This document shows positions 41,636-53,594 of a stretch of 64,000 nucleotides of DNA, in pieces. Origin of the DNA: Ophiocordyceps camponoti-saundersi (nom. inval.) (Eukaryota; Ascomycota; Sordariomycetes; Hypocreales; Ophiocordycipitaceae); NCBI GenBank assembly GCA_003339415.1, contig PDHQ01000012.1, forward strand, positions 124,001 through 188,000. The letters are read 5' to 3'. The notes below the pieces were generated by a model, which was not told the DNA's origin, did no database searches, and saw only the letters and a program-made list of their open reading frames with translations. A program made the translations under genes and the position numbers. Numbering within the stretch: the first letter of the stretch is position 1; each line of letters starts with the position of its first letter.

Positions 41636-44214
41636 CTATGTAGAATGCTTTACACCGTTGCCGTTTTGACTGTTGGCCCTCTCCAGCGTCTCCTGACATA
41701 ACCGGAAGAACAGCATCCCAGTTTCAGGCCGATGCAGAGGGATCAGACTGAATAGCAGCGAGGCCGTTATACGCAGAAGCGTCTTGCGATGCAGACGGAT
41801 CGAGTAATGTTCGTCGAGGAATTCGAAAAAGCAATTTTGAAGGTCCTCGAGAAGATCGCGGTCGGCTTCGTCAAGCAGCGGCTTATTGTTAACCAGGGTA
41901 TCTTCAATCTTCTTCGGGTCCTCGGCCAGGAACAGGAGATGATCGTAACCGGAAAGACTCTGCAACACCTTTGCGAGATCGTAGTTGACGTCTCCCTCGG
42001 GCGTCAACGTGTCCCCGAGCTGACAACGGACGTCGATGAAGCTGACCTTTTGCTCGTCGTGTGAAAGAATCGCGTTGCTGAAGACTGGATCGCCGTGAAT
42101 CACGTCGGCAAACACGCCCCTCTCTTCAGCCTCATACGTGTCGAGGAACTCGTTTAATCGACTGAAGATCAAGGCGGCGTGATCACCGAGTGCGTCATAT
42201 CTGTCACGGTAGCTGTTATAGCGCTTGCGAAACTTGGCTCCATAGTTTGCGTAGATATTGGCTCGGCGTTCGGCGCTCGGCAAGGTGTAAGTCTTGAACT
42301 TGTTTTCTAGATCGGACGATATCTCGAGGCTGCGCTGGTCGGCTCGTCGGCTCGTGTGAATCGAATGCAGCGCCTTGAGGAACGACTTGAAACGACCGAG
42401 GGTCATTGACCGGCCGACCAAGAGATGGGAGTATGTGAGGCCCCGGCATCTCTCCATCGTGATGGTGTAGGTGCTGGTGTCGGGGAAGAAGGAAACGCTG
42501 TAGATGGATGGAAAATAGGGGACAACCTCAGGCGGCATGTGGGAAAAGAAGTAGAGCTCTCCGATGATGTTTTCGGATTTGCTGGATTTGATGACTTTGC
42601 CGTCGATGATTTGAATCGTGTTGAAGTCTCGCGCGGCGATCATACCCTTCAACATGTCTTGCTCGGTGTTGGGTTGGGATAGGGCGTGCGACGTCGAGCC
42701 ATCGAGAAGCCAGCCGATTTCCTTCATGGTATCGAGATTCGCATTCACAGCCAAGTCGTCGATGTAAACGTGCGCAAAGGGCTTTCCAAAGCTGATCTCG
42801 TGATAAGGGATGTTGAACTGGGCAAGCTGGGCAAAGGTGACTTGGCCGATGTCAGCGATGACGGCTCCGATGTTTCCGCTATGGGTTCGCATGCGTCTCG
42901 CCGTTTGCTAAGTGAAGGAGAAAGAAGTTGTCAGTATCCTGTGCTCTCATGAGACGCATGTGTGAAAATACGAACGATGATGATATGATGACCGGCTTCA
43001 AACAACTCTTGCAGCAAGCGGATATTCTTCGTGATAGGCGGACACGTAGAATAATCGCCGGGAACGCTAGGGAAGCCAACCAGCGTCCCATCAAGATCAA
43101 AGCAGAAGCGACGCTTCTGAGTCGTGACGGGAAGCTTGCATTCTCCGCTCTTGATAGTCCTCAGGAAGTGCTGCAGCTGCTCCGGTGTACCGACGCAACT
43201 GAAATCCTCCTGGCGGATGAGGATGCCGGTAAAGGGTGTCTCCAGCTTGATCATGTGCGCGATGAGCTTGGACGTGTAGTATTCGCCGATTTCTTGGTTG
43301 TCGAAATGGTGCATGTCGAGGATCTCGGCTGCCCTTGACTTGAGCTCTTGTCCATTGGGGAAGACGTATGCGCCTGAGTTGGCGTTCTTGGAGATGGCTT
43401 TCTTTTCCTGGATATCGGTGATGTAGTCCAGTCCGTTACTGCCATGCTGTGAGCATCTCTGACTTCTGGGCGTTGCCTCGGTTGTGAGAAGGAAGTGCGG
43501 CTTACCGGTGCTCCGTCTTGATGTATGAGAAGACGGGCTTGTCGCCATCGTCTCGAAAGTAGAAGCAAGCGCCGGTATCTAGAGGCAGTTTCCGGGCTTG
43601 ACCGAGAACGTCTGTCCAGTAAATCGTATCACAATCCAAGGATATCGTTTTCTTCTGTAAATCCCTTTTCGACATTGACTGGCTGATGATGTAGAGCTGC
43701 AAACACACATGTTAATGCAAACACTAACGAACACGATTTATCTCAAACAACCAGGGTGGTGTCGACTTACGGTTTCGCTTGCTCCCTTGGTCTGATGCCT
43801 CAATCTCAGGATGCGATGGTCAACATGCGGCAGCGACTTGCTAACGAGCTGTCCAAGATGGAAATCATCGTCGACCTCGTCATTGACCGCAACCCAGACG
43901 GTATCGCCAGGCTTGAATCGTAGGTTTTCGAAAAGCCATACTAGCATCGGACGGCCGACGATGTTGATGAGAGGCTTCGGATAGCGGTAGCCATGCTTTG
44001 CAAAGCGGGAGCCGATTCCACCGATGGGAATGATGACGTTGAGAGGCTGATCTTCGGTCGAGGAATGACCGTTGGACGAGGCGTGACCGTTGGAGCCTCC
44101 GTTGAGGGCGGTCGCAGCGTGACCGTTGGAATCCCCGTTTGGAGGTTTCATGGTCGATCGAGGCCGTGGTGTGGAGCGGAGAGAATCTCTAACCAGGGCC
44201 GTGTAAGCGGGCAT
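41636..44214 (-). CDS. Trifunctional nucleotidyltransferase / HAD hydrolase / APH-type kinase fusion
   Basis: Four exons: 44214-43771, 43696-43506, 43438-42976 and 42907-41636 (789 aa; 768 if started at MKPPNGD, 44151). A Ser/Asn/Gly/His-rich N-tail precedes a sugar-nucleotidyltransferase-like domain (IIPIGGIGSRF...YPKPLINIVGRP, LDCDTIYWTDVL, GACFYFRDDGDKPVFSYIK, NANSGAYVF). A HAD domain follows (FCFDLDGTLVG; the join IIIQTARRMRTHSGNIG; FGKPFAHVYIDD). The C-terminal ~280 residues look like an aminoglycoside/choline-kinase fold (FADVIHGDPVFSNAIL as Brenner motif, VSFIDVRCQLGD as the metal Asp). Intron 3 has an unusual donor (GTTCGT) but restores the HAD motif exactly. This suggests a single protein that phosphorylates, dephosphorylates and nucleotide-activates a small metabolite. 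The substrate is unknown. It is divergent from the transporter gene. Confidence 0.82.
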
Positions 44215-44522
44215 GTGGTATGTATGTATATAAGACCGGCCAGCATACAGCAGGCTCGCCGAAGGGCTCGAGCTCTACACACACACACACGAACTCCTTT
44301 AATGGGTCCCTTGATCAAAATTACATACCCAGCAGATGCTTCAGAATGAATGACTCGTTAGAGCATGCCCAGCTTCTCCTGAATCGTCAGATGGAAACCA
44401 CCGGCCCCGCCTACGCTCTCGAGCAGATTAGATACATACGAGGCAGAGCGGAGTCCTTCAGAGAGGGCTGTGTGCCTGTGCGAGCCCACAATCCTTATTC
44501 AGGGCAGGATTGAACCTTTCCA

Positions 44523-44542
44523 CCCCCCCCCCCCCCCCCCCC
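44523..44542. repeat. Poly-C tract (20 C)
   Basis: Uninterrupted run of 20 C in the divergent spacer. Confidence 0.9.
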
Positions 44543-45882
44543 TAAGATTTTCTTTATGTCTCTGGCTTGATCAGACGATTCCGCGCTTGATTCAATGTGT
44601 GACAAAAAAAAAACGACTCGAGTTCTCTCACACCCTGCTCATCTATCAAGTTTGATTCGCCAGTAACGCGTCTGTTGAGTGCAGAATGTTGGAACTCTCG
44701 AGTGTTGCACAACTGTATGTATGTATGTATGCGTGTACAAAAATCGATAGTCGTTCGTATATGTGTAGAAAACGGCAAGTTGACGAAAATTTCGAAGCTG
44801 TTTGAAAGGCTGTTTTAAATCATGTCTCAGATGGCCTCTTCCTCCCGGTCCCTTGCAATCTGAATGCCGTCATCAACTTGACAGCTCCCGCCATACAACA
44901 TATGTTTGTATAGATGTGCATTGCATTTATCCCGTACGTGTATCTCGATCGATACTACGCTGTAATGCATTGGGCTTATCTGCAAATTGACTCTTTGATA
45001 ACCTTACGACTGGAACAGACGTTACACGATGCTATGGTGCAGGTGATCAGTGGAGGCCGGCAACGATTCCTAATAACAACTGTACACGTGACGTCGGAGG
45101 TCTCTTTGGGGCCTGATTGTCCAAAAAGTCTGCTACGAAGAGATGCCTGGAGCTTGTCTGACTGCGCTGTTGGCAGTAGCCGATCAGCTTTTGAGACAAA
45201 CCCTGATATCGTCGTTACACAGATAGGTAAATACAAACGTCATGAGCCTGGCACGAATTGGTTCGTCACGGTAAATTCTCCGTCAATATATGTTTACAAA
45301 CATACATACATACATACAGGCATACATACATCCGTCAAGTCAGGGGGCCGCCTTGAGATCGAAGAATCAATGCAGAGAACAGAGGCTGTGCGAGAGAGGC
45401 AGCAACGGTTGTTTCCTAACGTTAATTCGGGTGGGCACATGCTGAAGCTTTATGTATGTACAGTATCCATAAGCAGCCGCCGCGACTGACTCGGCTTCAA
45501 GGGGCTAAATTGACACAGGCCGACGATCCTTTTCACTGTACCTCAATAATGGCATAGAGGAGGAGGCGTGGGTTTATGAATAAAGCCATACATATCTCCG
45601 GTGTGAGGTTATGCCCCACGGCCTGAGGCATGATAGCAAAGGTATGAAATACGAAGACTAATCCCTAGATGAATAGAATAGACAGATACATCGGCCAAGA
45701 GAGTCAATTTGGTAGGCCTCCCAAAAAGGGGGTGTAAAGGATAATGTCCACGATAAGTCCAGCCTGGCCGGTACGTGCCAATTTAAACCCCAATCAGGCT
45801 CGCCGGCGCCTGCCTCCACAGGCCGCCACCATCCCTTTCTTCACCAGTAGGACCAAGTAGGTTTAAGCGAGGCACGAGCTTC

Positions 45883-45904
45883 TGTATGTATGTATGTATG
45901 TATG
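45883..45904. repeat. (TGTA)n microsatellite
   Basis: Five to six tandem TGTA units upstream of the transporter-fusion gene. Confidence 0.9.
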
Positions 45905-46388
45905 CAATTCCGCCGCCTTCTACCCCAACGGGTGACTCTTCTCTCTCTCTCTCTCCCAGCTACCGTCGAGGTTCTCATTCCCGGGTTCCCCCTTCTTCTC
46001 GAATCGTGTGAGAAGGCGATGGTGTATGGAAATGAGACCCCTTTAATCGTGTCCGCCCTCCCACTTTCTTGCCATTCTCTCCATCTGAGTCGTCAATCGC
46101 TATAGTGGATGCATGTAGACCGTGTAGCGGGAAGAGTCTTCAATGCCCCCCCCCTCCTCGGAGATTCGTCGACACGACACATTCCGCAGTTATCCGTTCA
46201 GAAGCGTCCCCCTTCGCAGAGAATCAGTCGACCTTTCCCATAGGAGAGCAAGCAAGTTGGATTCGCCCGTCTGGGTCGATCATCGCGCATGCGCACGCAC
46301 ACACACACACATGTCATCCAGGCGCGCTCTCAGACAACAAGCAGCCACCCTTTCCTGACGCGTCACCCCAACCTTCTCCTGCTCTACG

Positions 46389-48749
46389 ATGCTCAAGTCA
46401 CCCGGCTATCAGGCGGTGGCCGCAGCAGCCGGCTTGGTGGCTATTCAAGTCGGCCTCGGCATCATCTTGAAGCTCGCCCAGAATGACGGCTCATATTCCT
46501 TTTCGACGTCCGGTTCCGTCAGTCTATCCGAGCTCGGCAAGCTGATTCTCGCCATCATCTTGTTCTATCGCGAATGCTCGCTGCGCGTAGCCAGAGGGGT
46601 GAAGCCCAGGACACAAAGGGGAGGAGGCGATTACGAGTCTCTGCCCTTGAGCTCGACTGGCGACGCCGTCTCTGACCAAGATCAAGGCTCTCGTGACGAA
46701 GATGATGATGAGAACGAGTCTCACGAGGACAGTGTCCCAGAGACGAAGCTCCAAAACGCGTCAATGGACGCGAAACTGAACCTCGTCACCTTCTGGCGCT
46801 ATTTCCGCGGCGAGGTGACGCGAGAGAAGCAGGCTGGCTTCTATATCCTGGCTCTCTGCTATACTTTAATTAATAATTCGGTACGTGGGCTTGCTGATCC
46901 TCCAGTGTCACGGAAATATGGTCAACGACTTGACTGACCGCTTCTGTATGTATGAAGATTTTCCTCAGCTACTACCTAGCAGATCCGGGAACCATACAGT
47001 TGAGCAAGTCAAGCGGAGGGTTGGTCACGGCAGTTATCATGGTTGTCACACTGAAAACCGCCATCTCCCGAATTCAATGGGCAATGGTTTTCCTCCAGGT
47101 GAGTGTAACAAGCTGCCTTGCGTCTTCTGTTTGGTGTTCTTAACTCTTCCGTAGGTGTTCGGCATGGTCCTCACGCAGTATAAGCCGGGAATCGGCTCTA
47201 CTTATCCTGCCACCACATACGCCATTCTCTTCTTCCAGGTCTTCATCGGCGCGTCATCTGCCGTCTACAACCAACGACTTCTCAAGACCGACAACAACAG
47301 CATGCACGCCGACAACATGGTTCTTTACGCCTTCGGCACCGTCATCAACCTGATCTGCCACATCTTCATCTTCACCATGACCGCCAATGAGCCGAGTTTC
47401 TTTGAAGGATACTCTGATATTCGCGCTATTCTCGTCGTCGTCAGCCACGCCTTTGTCGGCGTGGCGATAACGTACGTGTACAAGTGTAGGCGCATTTCAT
47501 AACCCGCGCATGTGATGAACGGTACTGACAAGTTGTAGATGCCGACGCCGTCGTCAAATGCCTCGCAACGGCCGTGGCCACGGGCATCCTCCTCTACATA
47601 TCTCCGATCCTCTTCGGCTCCGAGCTCGGAAGCTTCGTTATCCTGGGCACCTTGATTGTCTTTGCGTCCTCCTGGGTTTACATGAAGTATCCCGTTTCTG
47701 CTCCCTCAACAACTCAGTCTGACGACGGGCGCGGTCATCGCCCCAGCCAACTGCCGAAACACTGGGTTATGATTCTTGGCCTGCTGACGGTCGTCACTGT
47801 CGGCATCGTCACCTCCATGGCTTTGTTTCGGGATCGATATCCACCAACACATGGGACCGGTAGCGAGCACGTGGTCAAAGCACCCGTCCACGAGCCGGAG
47901 ATGGTCAACGGCACGACGGCGGCGGTCAACGAGACCAAGACCATTTCCCCCTTCCACAACGCGCTGGCTATGGTTCGGTGGAACTCTGTTCATCCAGAGC
48001 GAGTGGCACCCATCATGAAATATGAGCCCTTCTTCGATACCATCCACATCTCTATGCCCGACATGATTCCGGACCATCCTCCGACGTTTTACAACTGGAC
48101 CCACGATCAATTTCAAGGCACCTTTACCATCTACCATCAGGTGGCCAAGATGATGCAGTTGGCCCTGGCTAACAAACCAGACGTTAAGGGACTGATGTAT
48201 TTCCATTTCGACGCCTGGCTTGACCCCTTCGGCTGGAACGACACCAACTGGGATAACATGTGGATGTCATACGGCGGACCACACCACACCTGCATGACCA
48301 AGACAGAAACTTATCCATGGTGGGGTTGGAATGAGAACTTCCACCAGAAAGCAATGAACGCTACTCTAGCCGTACAGGAGCTGGGCCTCAGCTACAAGGT
48401 TGATCCCAAGAGTTGGTGCCTGGGTTGGAGCGACATTTACTACGTCCCTCGCCGTTTCTTCGCCGACTATATTCTCCTCGCCGATGTCTTCTTCCAGCAT
48501 GACGTGTTTCACGAAGTTGCCATCCCGACTATGCTCAATATCATCAACAACAGTCAACCGTCGAGTTCCACGCTGGACCTGGTTCGCGACTGTTGGGGTT
48601 CTTGCTGCGACACCATCGCGGGCCCTAAGGATGTCCTGAAAAGCCGTTGCGGTCACCGTCTTGACTACTTGAATCAACCGGCGGTCGATGCTTTCTATGC
48701 GAAACTGGATTCTCAGGCCGCTCTATTAAGTCCGACACAAGCAAGATGA
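46389..48749 (+). CDS. SLC35A-type nucleotide-sugar transporter fused to a large luminal domain
   Basis: Exons 46389-46880, 46958-47098, 47155-47485 and 47539-48749 (724 aa). The N-terminal ~330 residues are a CMP-sialic-acid/UDP-galactose transporter-type membrane domain: GYQAVAAAAGLVAIQVG, a Ser/Asp-rich cytosolic loop (DEDDDENESHED), NNSIFLSYYLADPGTIQL, TLKTAISRIQWAMVFLQ, GASSAVYNQRLLK, GVAITYVYKYADAVVKCLA and LFGSELGSFVILGTLIVF. One more span (HWVMILGLLTVVTVGIVT) leads into a ~300-residue domain with NWT, NDT and NAT sequons and paired cysteines (WCLGW, CWGSCCD). It contains FHNALAMVRWN, IHISMPDM and GLMYFHFDAWLD, which looks like a glycosyltransferase core with an acidic D-x-x-x-D. Exon phases agree (the third intron splits Tyr in YKYADAV). 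The luminal family is not recognised. Confidence 0.83.
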
Positions 48750-49517
48750 GAGAAGAAGATGCCTCTCGGTTTGTTCAAACGATGACGTGTGTATGTAAGT
48801 AGTATCATACTAGTATGTGCTTGGCGTTGAAACTAGGATAGTCTTGTTACCCCTTTCTGTAGATACTTGGGATAGAAAAAGTATTGATAGATTATGTGTA
48901 AAGATTTCCTGGAATAGTTAGAATCCCGCTTTGAAGCTGGCAGATGATGGGGTTGACGGCCGAAAGTGTAGATATCGTATAAACAAGGCAAAGACGGTTG
49001 GAAAGGGCCAGAAGCAAAGCAATCAACATCCAGGATTATCAGGAGAATATTCAGTAGCACACACATATTGTCGGACTGATTGGACTTGCTTAAGGGGAGA
49101 GAGCTCTTCCGCCAACAAGAAGCAAGCCTCGGCCGTGCTGGTGTGTAGCTTTTTAATATACAAGTTGGAGGGTTGTGTGGGCAAACGTCGTTCGTATAGA
49201 GGCTTCGATAACGAAAAGCTGGGGTATGACGTTAATAAGGAGCACTGGAGGGGATTCATATAGCGGCAGAGTCGGTGATAATCGGAGATTCCAGCCGCCG
49301 ACACTGCACACGCCTTCCAAGGCAGTGTGGTATGTATGTATGTTTCTCGTCTATATATAACGAGTATTTATACATTAACACGCTGTGTCTCTTTACGTCT
49401 GTTGAACAGCCAAAGGAACCCATACTGCCACATCTGTCTTCTTATCTTTACCGCTTGATTCCTTCATCTACTCCCTTCTCACCAACTATATCAACACCAT
49501 TGTTGAGAATTGCCATC
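48750..49517. other. Intergenic before the biosynthetic block
   Basis: About 770 bases with no accepted gene. A TGTA repeat lies near 49332-49342. Confidence 0.5.
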
Positions 49518-50634
49518 ATGGAAGCCGTACCAGACGGATCTCTTATCCTAGTCACGGGCGTCAACGGATACATCGGCAGCCATGTCGCCGAACAACTCCT
49601 TGAGTTTGGATACCGTGTCCGTGGAACGGTTCGCGATGTCATCAAGGCCACGTATATGCACGCACTCTTTGACGAGAAATACGGTCCAACTTCTTTCGAA
49701 ACCCACATCGTCGAGGACATGGCCGTGAGCGGCGCCTTTGATGAAGCCATAAAGGGTAGGGCCCTAGTTGTAAGCAAAAGACGTGTAGACTAACACCAGT
49801 CTCTACCATGCAGGCTGTGCTGGCGTCGTGCATGTCGCGTCTGACCTTTCGATCGGTCTTGATGCACATAAAATTATACCCATGGTTGTGGAAGGCGTCA
49901 GAAACATATTGAAAGCAGCAGCGGGCGAACCAAGCGTGAAGCGCTTCGTCTTCACCTCTTCCAGGGTGTCAGCAGCCCCGTTTATTCCGAATCAGAGGTC
50001 GTACGTTGATCCAAGTTCGTGGAACGACCAAGAGATCGAACAAGCGTGGCTATCTCCTCCTTACGAAGATGAAAGAAAGCAGGGGATAGCTGTATACGCA
50101 GCGAGCAAAGCACTGGCCGAGAGGGAGTGCTGGCGCTTCATGGAAGACGAGAGGCCTTCCTTCGTTCTCAACGCCGTCCTGCCGAATTGCAACATTGGAA
50201 GGATCCTGTACAAGGAACAACCAGCTTCAACAGGAGGCTGGTACAGGAAGTTCTGGGAAGGAGACGAGAGCATTCTCGTACTGCTGGAGAATCTTGCGTG
50301 CCAGTATTATGTCAACACGACGGACACGGCTATTCTACATGTTGCCGCTCTACGAGAAGAAGACGTTGCCGGGGAAAGGCTGTTTGCATGCGCGGAACCG
50401 TTCAACTTCAACGACACCATGGAGACGTTTGAGAAACTCCGGGATCAGGGTTACGGCGATAGCGAGAGGATATTCCCGAGGATTGCCAACAATGATAAGG
50501 ACCTGAATGTCTTCGACACGAAAAGGGCTGAGGAACTCCTGCAGCGATACAACAGACCGGGATTCGCCAACTTGGAGGAGTGCTTGAAGGAGGTCATCGA
50601 GTCTTGCGAGGCCTTTGCCGACGATTCTCTTTAA
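49518..50634 (+). CDS. NAD(P)-dependent aldehyde/dihydroflavonol-4-reductase-like (extended SDR)
   Basis: Two exons, 49518-49755 and 49814-50634 (352 aa), with a 58-nt intron (donor GTAGGG, acceptor TGCAG) that rejoins AIKGCAGVVHVAS. The cofactor site is LVTGVNGYIGSHVAEQLL. The catalytic Ser lies in FVFTSSRVSAAP and the YxxxK pair in AVYAASKALAE. This extended-SDR subgroup (ketoreductase/GRE2/dihydroflavonol reductase type) reduces aldehydes or ketones with NADPH. It is the leftmost member of the tailoring-enzyme block and ends 15 bases from the stop of the convergent SDR, so the two 3' UTRs must overlap. Confidence 0.88.
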
Positions 50635-50648
50635 GCTGTATACATTGT

Positions 50649-51725
50649 CTATATAGCAGCAGGACCTATGAGAGTTTCACCCCCGTCAGGAACCATGATT
50701 TGATGATTGTAGAAACCCCCTCCCCTACTCGCAAGGAACAAGACCGTTGCAGCAATGTCCGTCTCTTCACCCGCTCGACCTAGCAAGACAAAAATCACAA
50801 GTCAGGCGCTTGACCGTCGAGCAGTAGGGGGTTTATACCAACCTGCAGCGTTTGACACCGGCCGATTCATGGTGGATTTCTGGTCAGGGCCCGATGAGCC
50901 GGTTGTCATCTGCACACGTCAGTAACTCTGACTTCGGCTTTCGTTCAGTCGATTCGGTGACGCTTACTTCCGATGGAAAGGTTCCCGGCGCTATCTGATT
51001 GACTCTTACCTTCGTTTTCGAAAGTAAAGTGGCGAGAATACGGCTGAGGTGAGCAGTTCCGGCCTTGCTAGCAGCATACGATACGTAACCGCGACAACTG
51101 TCTTTCAAAAAGGCCGAGTTGCTGGATAGATTGATAATGCTGGATGAATAACCCTCGAGTCGTTCACAGCCCCTTTCGAGCAGGGGTAACAGCGCCATGG
51201 ACATGAAGAAGCCGCCCATGACGTTGGTCTCAAACGTTCGAGTCCAGTCGCTGGGGACGGATTTCATGAAGTGCTCTGATATGGCTTGAGCGTCTGTCAT
51301 ACACGGTTGGCCGTTCTCAAACCTTGTGGTGTGATCTAAAGCGATGCCGGCGTTGTTGACCAAGAGCTGAATTCCGTTTTCTTGGAGCATGTTTATCTGC
51401 TCGGCTAGATGGACGACGTCTTCCTTGACGCTGATGTCGGCCACGATTCTGAACAATACCATCAGTTGAATGTCTCCTGTAGGTAGCTGATGGTGAAAAC
51501 CGACGGTATCATCTCTCCAGGACCGGTGTTATAGAGTCTCATAACCGTATCGAGGGCGTCCTCTCTTCGTTCTACTACATAGACTTTTGCACCATTGGCA
51601 ATCAAAGCTTGCGTTATCATCAAGCCAATGCCGGAACCACCACCGGTCAGGACGGCGGTCACATGAGTTACGTCAAAGAGCTCCTTGCCCTTGAGATGCC
51701 CCGAAAGATCAGCTCGAAACGCCAT
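50649..51725 (-). CDS. Short-chain dehydrogenase/reductase (SDR-A)
   Basis: Exons 51725-51505, 51448-50968, 50909-50843 and 50779-50649 (299 aa). Cofactor motif LTGGGSGIGLMITQAL, then ADIS, NNAG in QLLVNNAGIAL, Ser in INLSSNSAF and YAASK as the catalytic YxxxK. The third exon (MTTGSSGPDQKSTMNRPVSNAA) comes from splicing FPSE/GTAAGC to a TGCAG acceptor, which restores the family string FPSEMT; the unspliced frame ends early. The last exon gives GRAGEETDIAATVLFLAS and the C-terminal NHQIMVPDGG. The first intron has an uncommon donor (GTCGGT). It resembles the fungal group named after RhlG-type ketoacyl reductases. A close relative lies 4.6 kb to the right. Confidence 0.86.
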
Positions 51726-52418
51726 GAGTGAGATTGAACGGGAAGACGAGAACAACTCTCTGCACTCAAGCACTGGCGAGTGAATGCAATCGGAAAGATG
51801 TGAATATAGCGATTATCCCCCTTTCGCGGTCAATTCTACATGTGGGCGAAATCACTGGAGTGAAGCTCTGTGCAGGCATACGTCTGTGACTGGAAGTGAC
51901 AGATGAGTAGCGGAAGTGATGTAGGGCCGGAGCGGCACAGAGTGTCACTCAGTCATGCATATAATTGGAGTTCCATGCATGGATATACTCATACATGCAT
52001 CTGAGCTGTGCCTGTTTATCTCGAGAAAGAACGGACAGCAAGGAAACAGACTGAGGCCAATATGGCTGCGGATAAAGACCAGACATGCCCTGAACTCCAT
52101 AATACACGTCTCTTGCATTTACTCGGCTCAAGGGCGTAGACCGAGGTTAAGATGAACTTGTTTTACTTACACGTGTTCATAGGATTGCGGAGTGAAGAAA
52201 CCGTGTTGATGCCATCATCAATTCTCCCCAACATCCGTAATCGCTAAGACGTTGTAACCCCCCTTTGCGGCTTAGTTGACCTGCAGTCCCCCTCCTCTCC
52301 CCAGCCAACCGGAGCGTTAGGTAGGTAGTCAAGGAAGAATCCCATCGTAATCTTCATCAGCTGCCACCCCAACAAGCTCATCTCCATCTACAACACTCTA
52401 AGCAAAACCACAGCCACA
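51726..52418. promoter_or_regulatory. Divergent promoter region of SDR-A and the retinol-dehydrogenase-like gene
   Basis: 693 bases between two divergent start codons of the biosynthetic block. No gene and no named factor site recognised; a TAGGTAGGTAG stretch lies at about 52319-52329. Confidence 0.5.
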
Positions 52419-53462
52419 ATGCCCGTTCCCCTCCCATTCCTCGGCGGTTTCCTCTACCGCCAGCTCCTGCTCACACCACCCAAACCCAAGAGCCGATTCG
52501 ACGGCCAGACCATCATCGTCACCGGCTCCAACGTTGGTCTCGGCTTCGAAGCTGCGCGTCACTTCGGTCTCCTCGGAGCCGGCCGCATCATTCTCGCCGT
52601 CCGCGACATCGAGAAGGGCGAGGCAGCCAAACAGTCCATCGACAAGTCTATACGTCGTCTTCCTTCTCCCGTTTCCGTTTGGAAGCTTGATCTATCTAGC
52701 TACGATAGCGTCATCGAGTTTTCGAGACGCGTCAGTAGCGAGCTTGATCGTGTCGATGTCGTTTGTGAGAACGCGGGTGTGGCGGCTGGATCCTTTCGCA
52801 TTACCGAACGGGATGAGAGTACCATCACCACCAACGTCGTCAGCACCTTTCTGCTTGCCTTCCTGATCCTGCCGAAACTCAAGGAAACGGCGCAGCGGTT
52901 CAACACCCGCCCCGTGCTGACTGTCACCGCAAGTGAAGCTGTATGTGCCTCTTAGCCGGGTTTTCCCTACGCATACCAGCCGCTTACAGTCTTCATCTCG
53001 CAGCACTTGTACGTCGACTTCGAAGAGCGAAATGAACCTCAGATATTCGCTGCTCTCTCCGACGAGACAAAAGCGGACATGGTATTCCGTTATGGCTTGA
53101 GCAAATTGCTTCAAATCCTCATCGTCCGCGAGATGGCGGCGCATACAGAAGCGTCCTTTCCTGTCACGATCAACTGCACGAATCCAGGCTTCTGTCATTC
53201 GCAGCTGGGTAGAGAAGCGGGATGGTACTTGTATATCATGCGTTTGTTGCTTGCCCGGTCTACAGAGGTTGGCAGCCGTACCATCGTCGCCGGTGCCGCG
53301 GCCGGTCCGGAGACGCACGGGAAGTACATGAGTGAGAGTGTGGTTGTAGAGCCGAGTGACTTTGTCGTCAGCCGGGAGGGTAAGGAAGCTCAGGTCAAGT
53401 TATGGTCTGAGTTGACGGCTAAGCTGGAGGCTATCGTGCCGGGGGTTACGGGTAATCTTTAA
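52419..53462 (+). CDS. Retinol-dehydrogenase-like short-chain dehydrogenase
   Basis: Two exons, 52419-52940 and 53004-53462 (326 aa), with a 63-nt intron (donor GTATGT, acceptor CGCAG). N-terminal membrane-proximal leader (MPVPLPFLGGFLYRQLLL), then TIIVTGSNVGLGFEAARHF (cofactor), VRDIEKGE, KLDLSSYDSV, VVCENAGVAAG, TVTASEAH and the YGLSK catalytic pair in RYGLSKLLQILIVREM, followed by CTNPGFCHSQL. This is the wide-specificity retinol dehydrogenase/WW-oxidoreductase-like branch, common as a tailoring reductase in fungal clusters. The NAG in place of NNAG (ENAG) is usual in this branch. Confidence 0.88.
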
Positions 53463-53594
53463 GGACGTTTACGAGTGTGTAGTCAAATAACAGGAGCTGA
53501 GATAGATTGGATATCTGCTTCTCAAACAAGGTGATTCATTACTGACTGACGACTCGTACGGAAAGACATAGCAAATAGAGCTTGTAAGACAGTC

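Larger units (their letters stand above)
44215..46388. other. Divergent spacer between the trifunctional enzyme and the transporter fusion
   Basis: About 2.2 kb with a 20-C run (44523-44542), TGTA/CATA microsatellites (44714-44731, 45300-45335, 45883-45904) and a CT repeat near 45939-45959. The 191-aa frame at 44914-45489 runs through a microsatellite and was not accepted. Confidence 0.5.

Noticed and set aside
44914..45489. 191-aa open frame
   Set aside because: Contains a translated CATA array and no conserved motif, and lies within a microsatellite-rich spacer.
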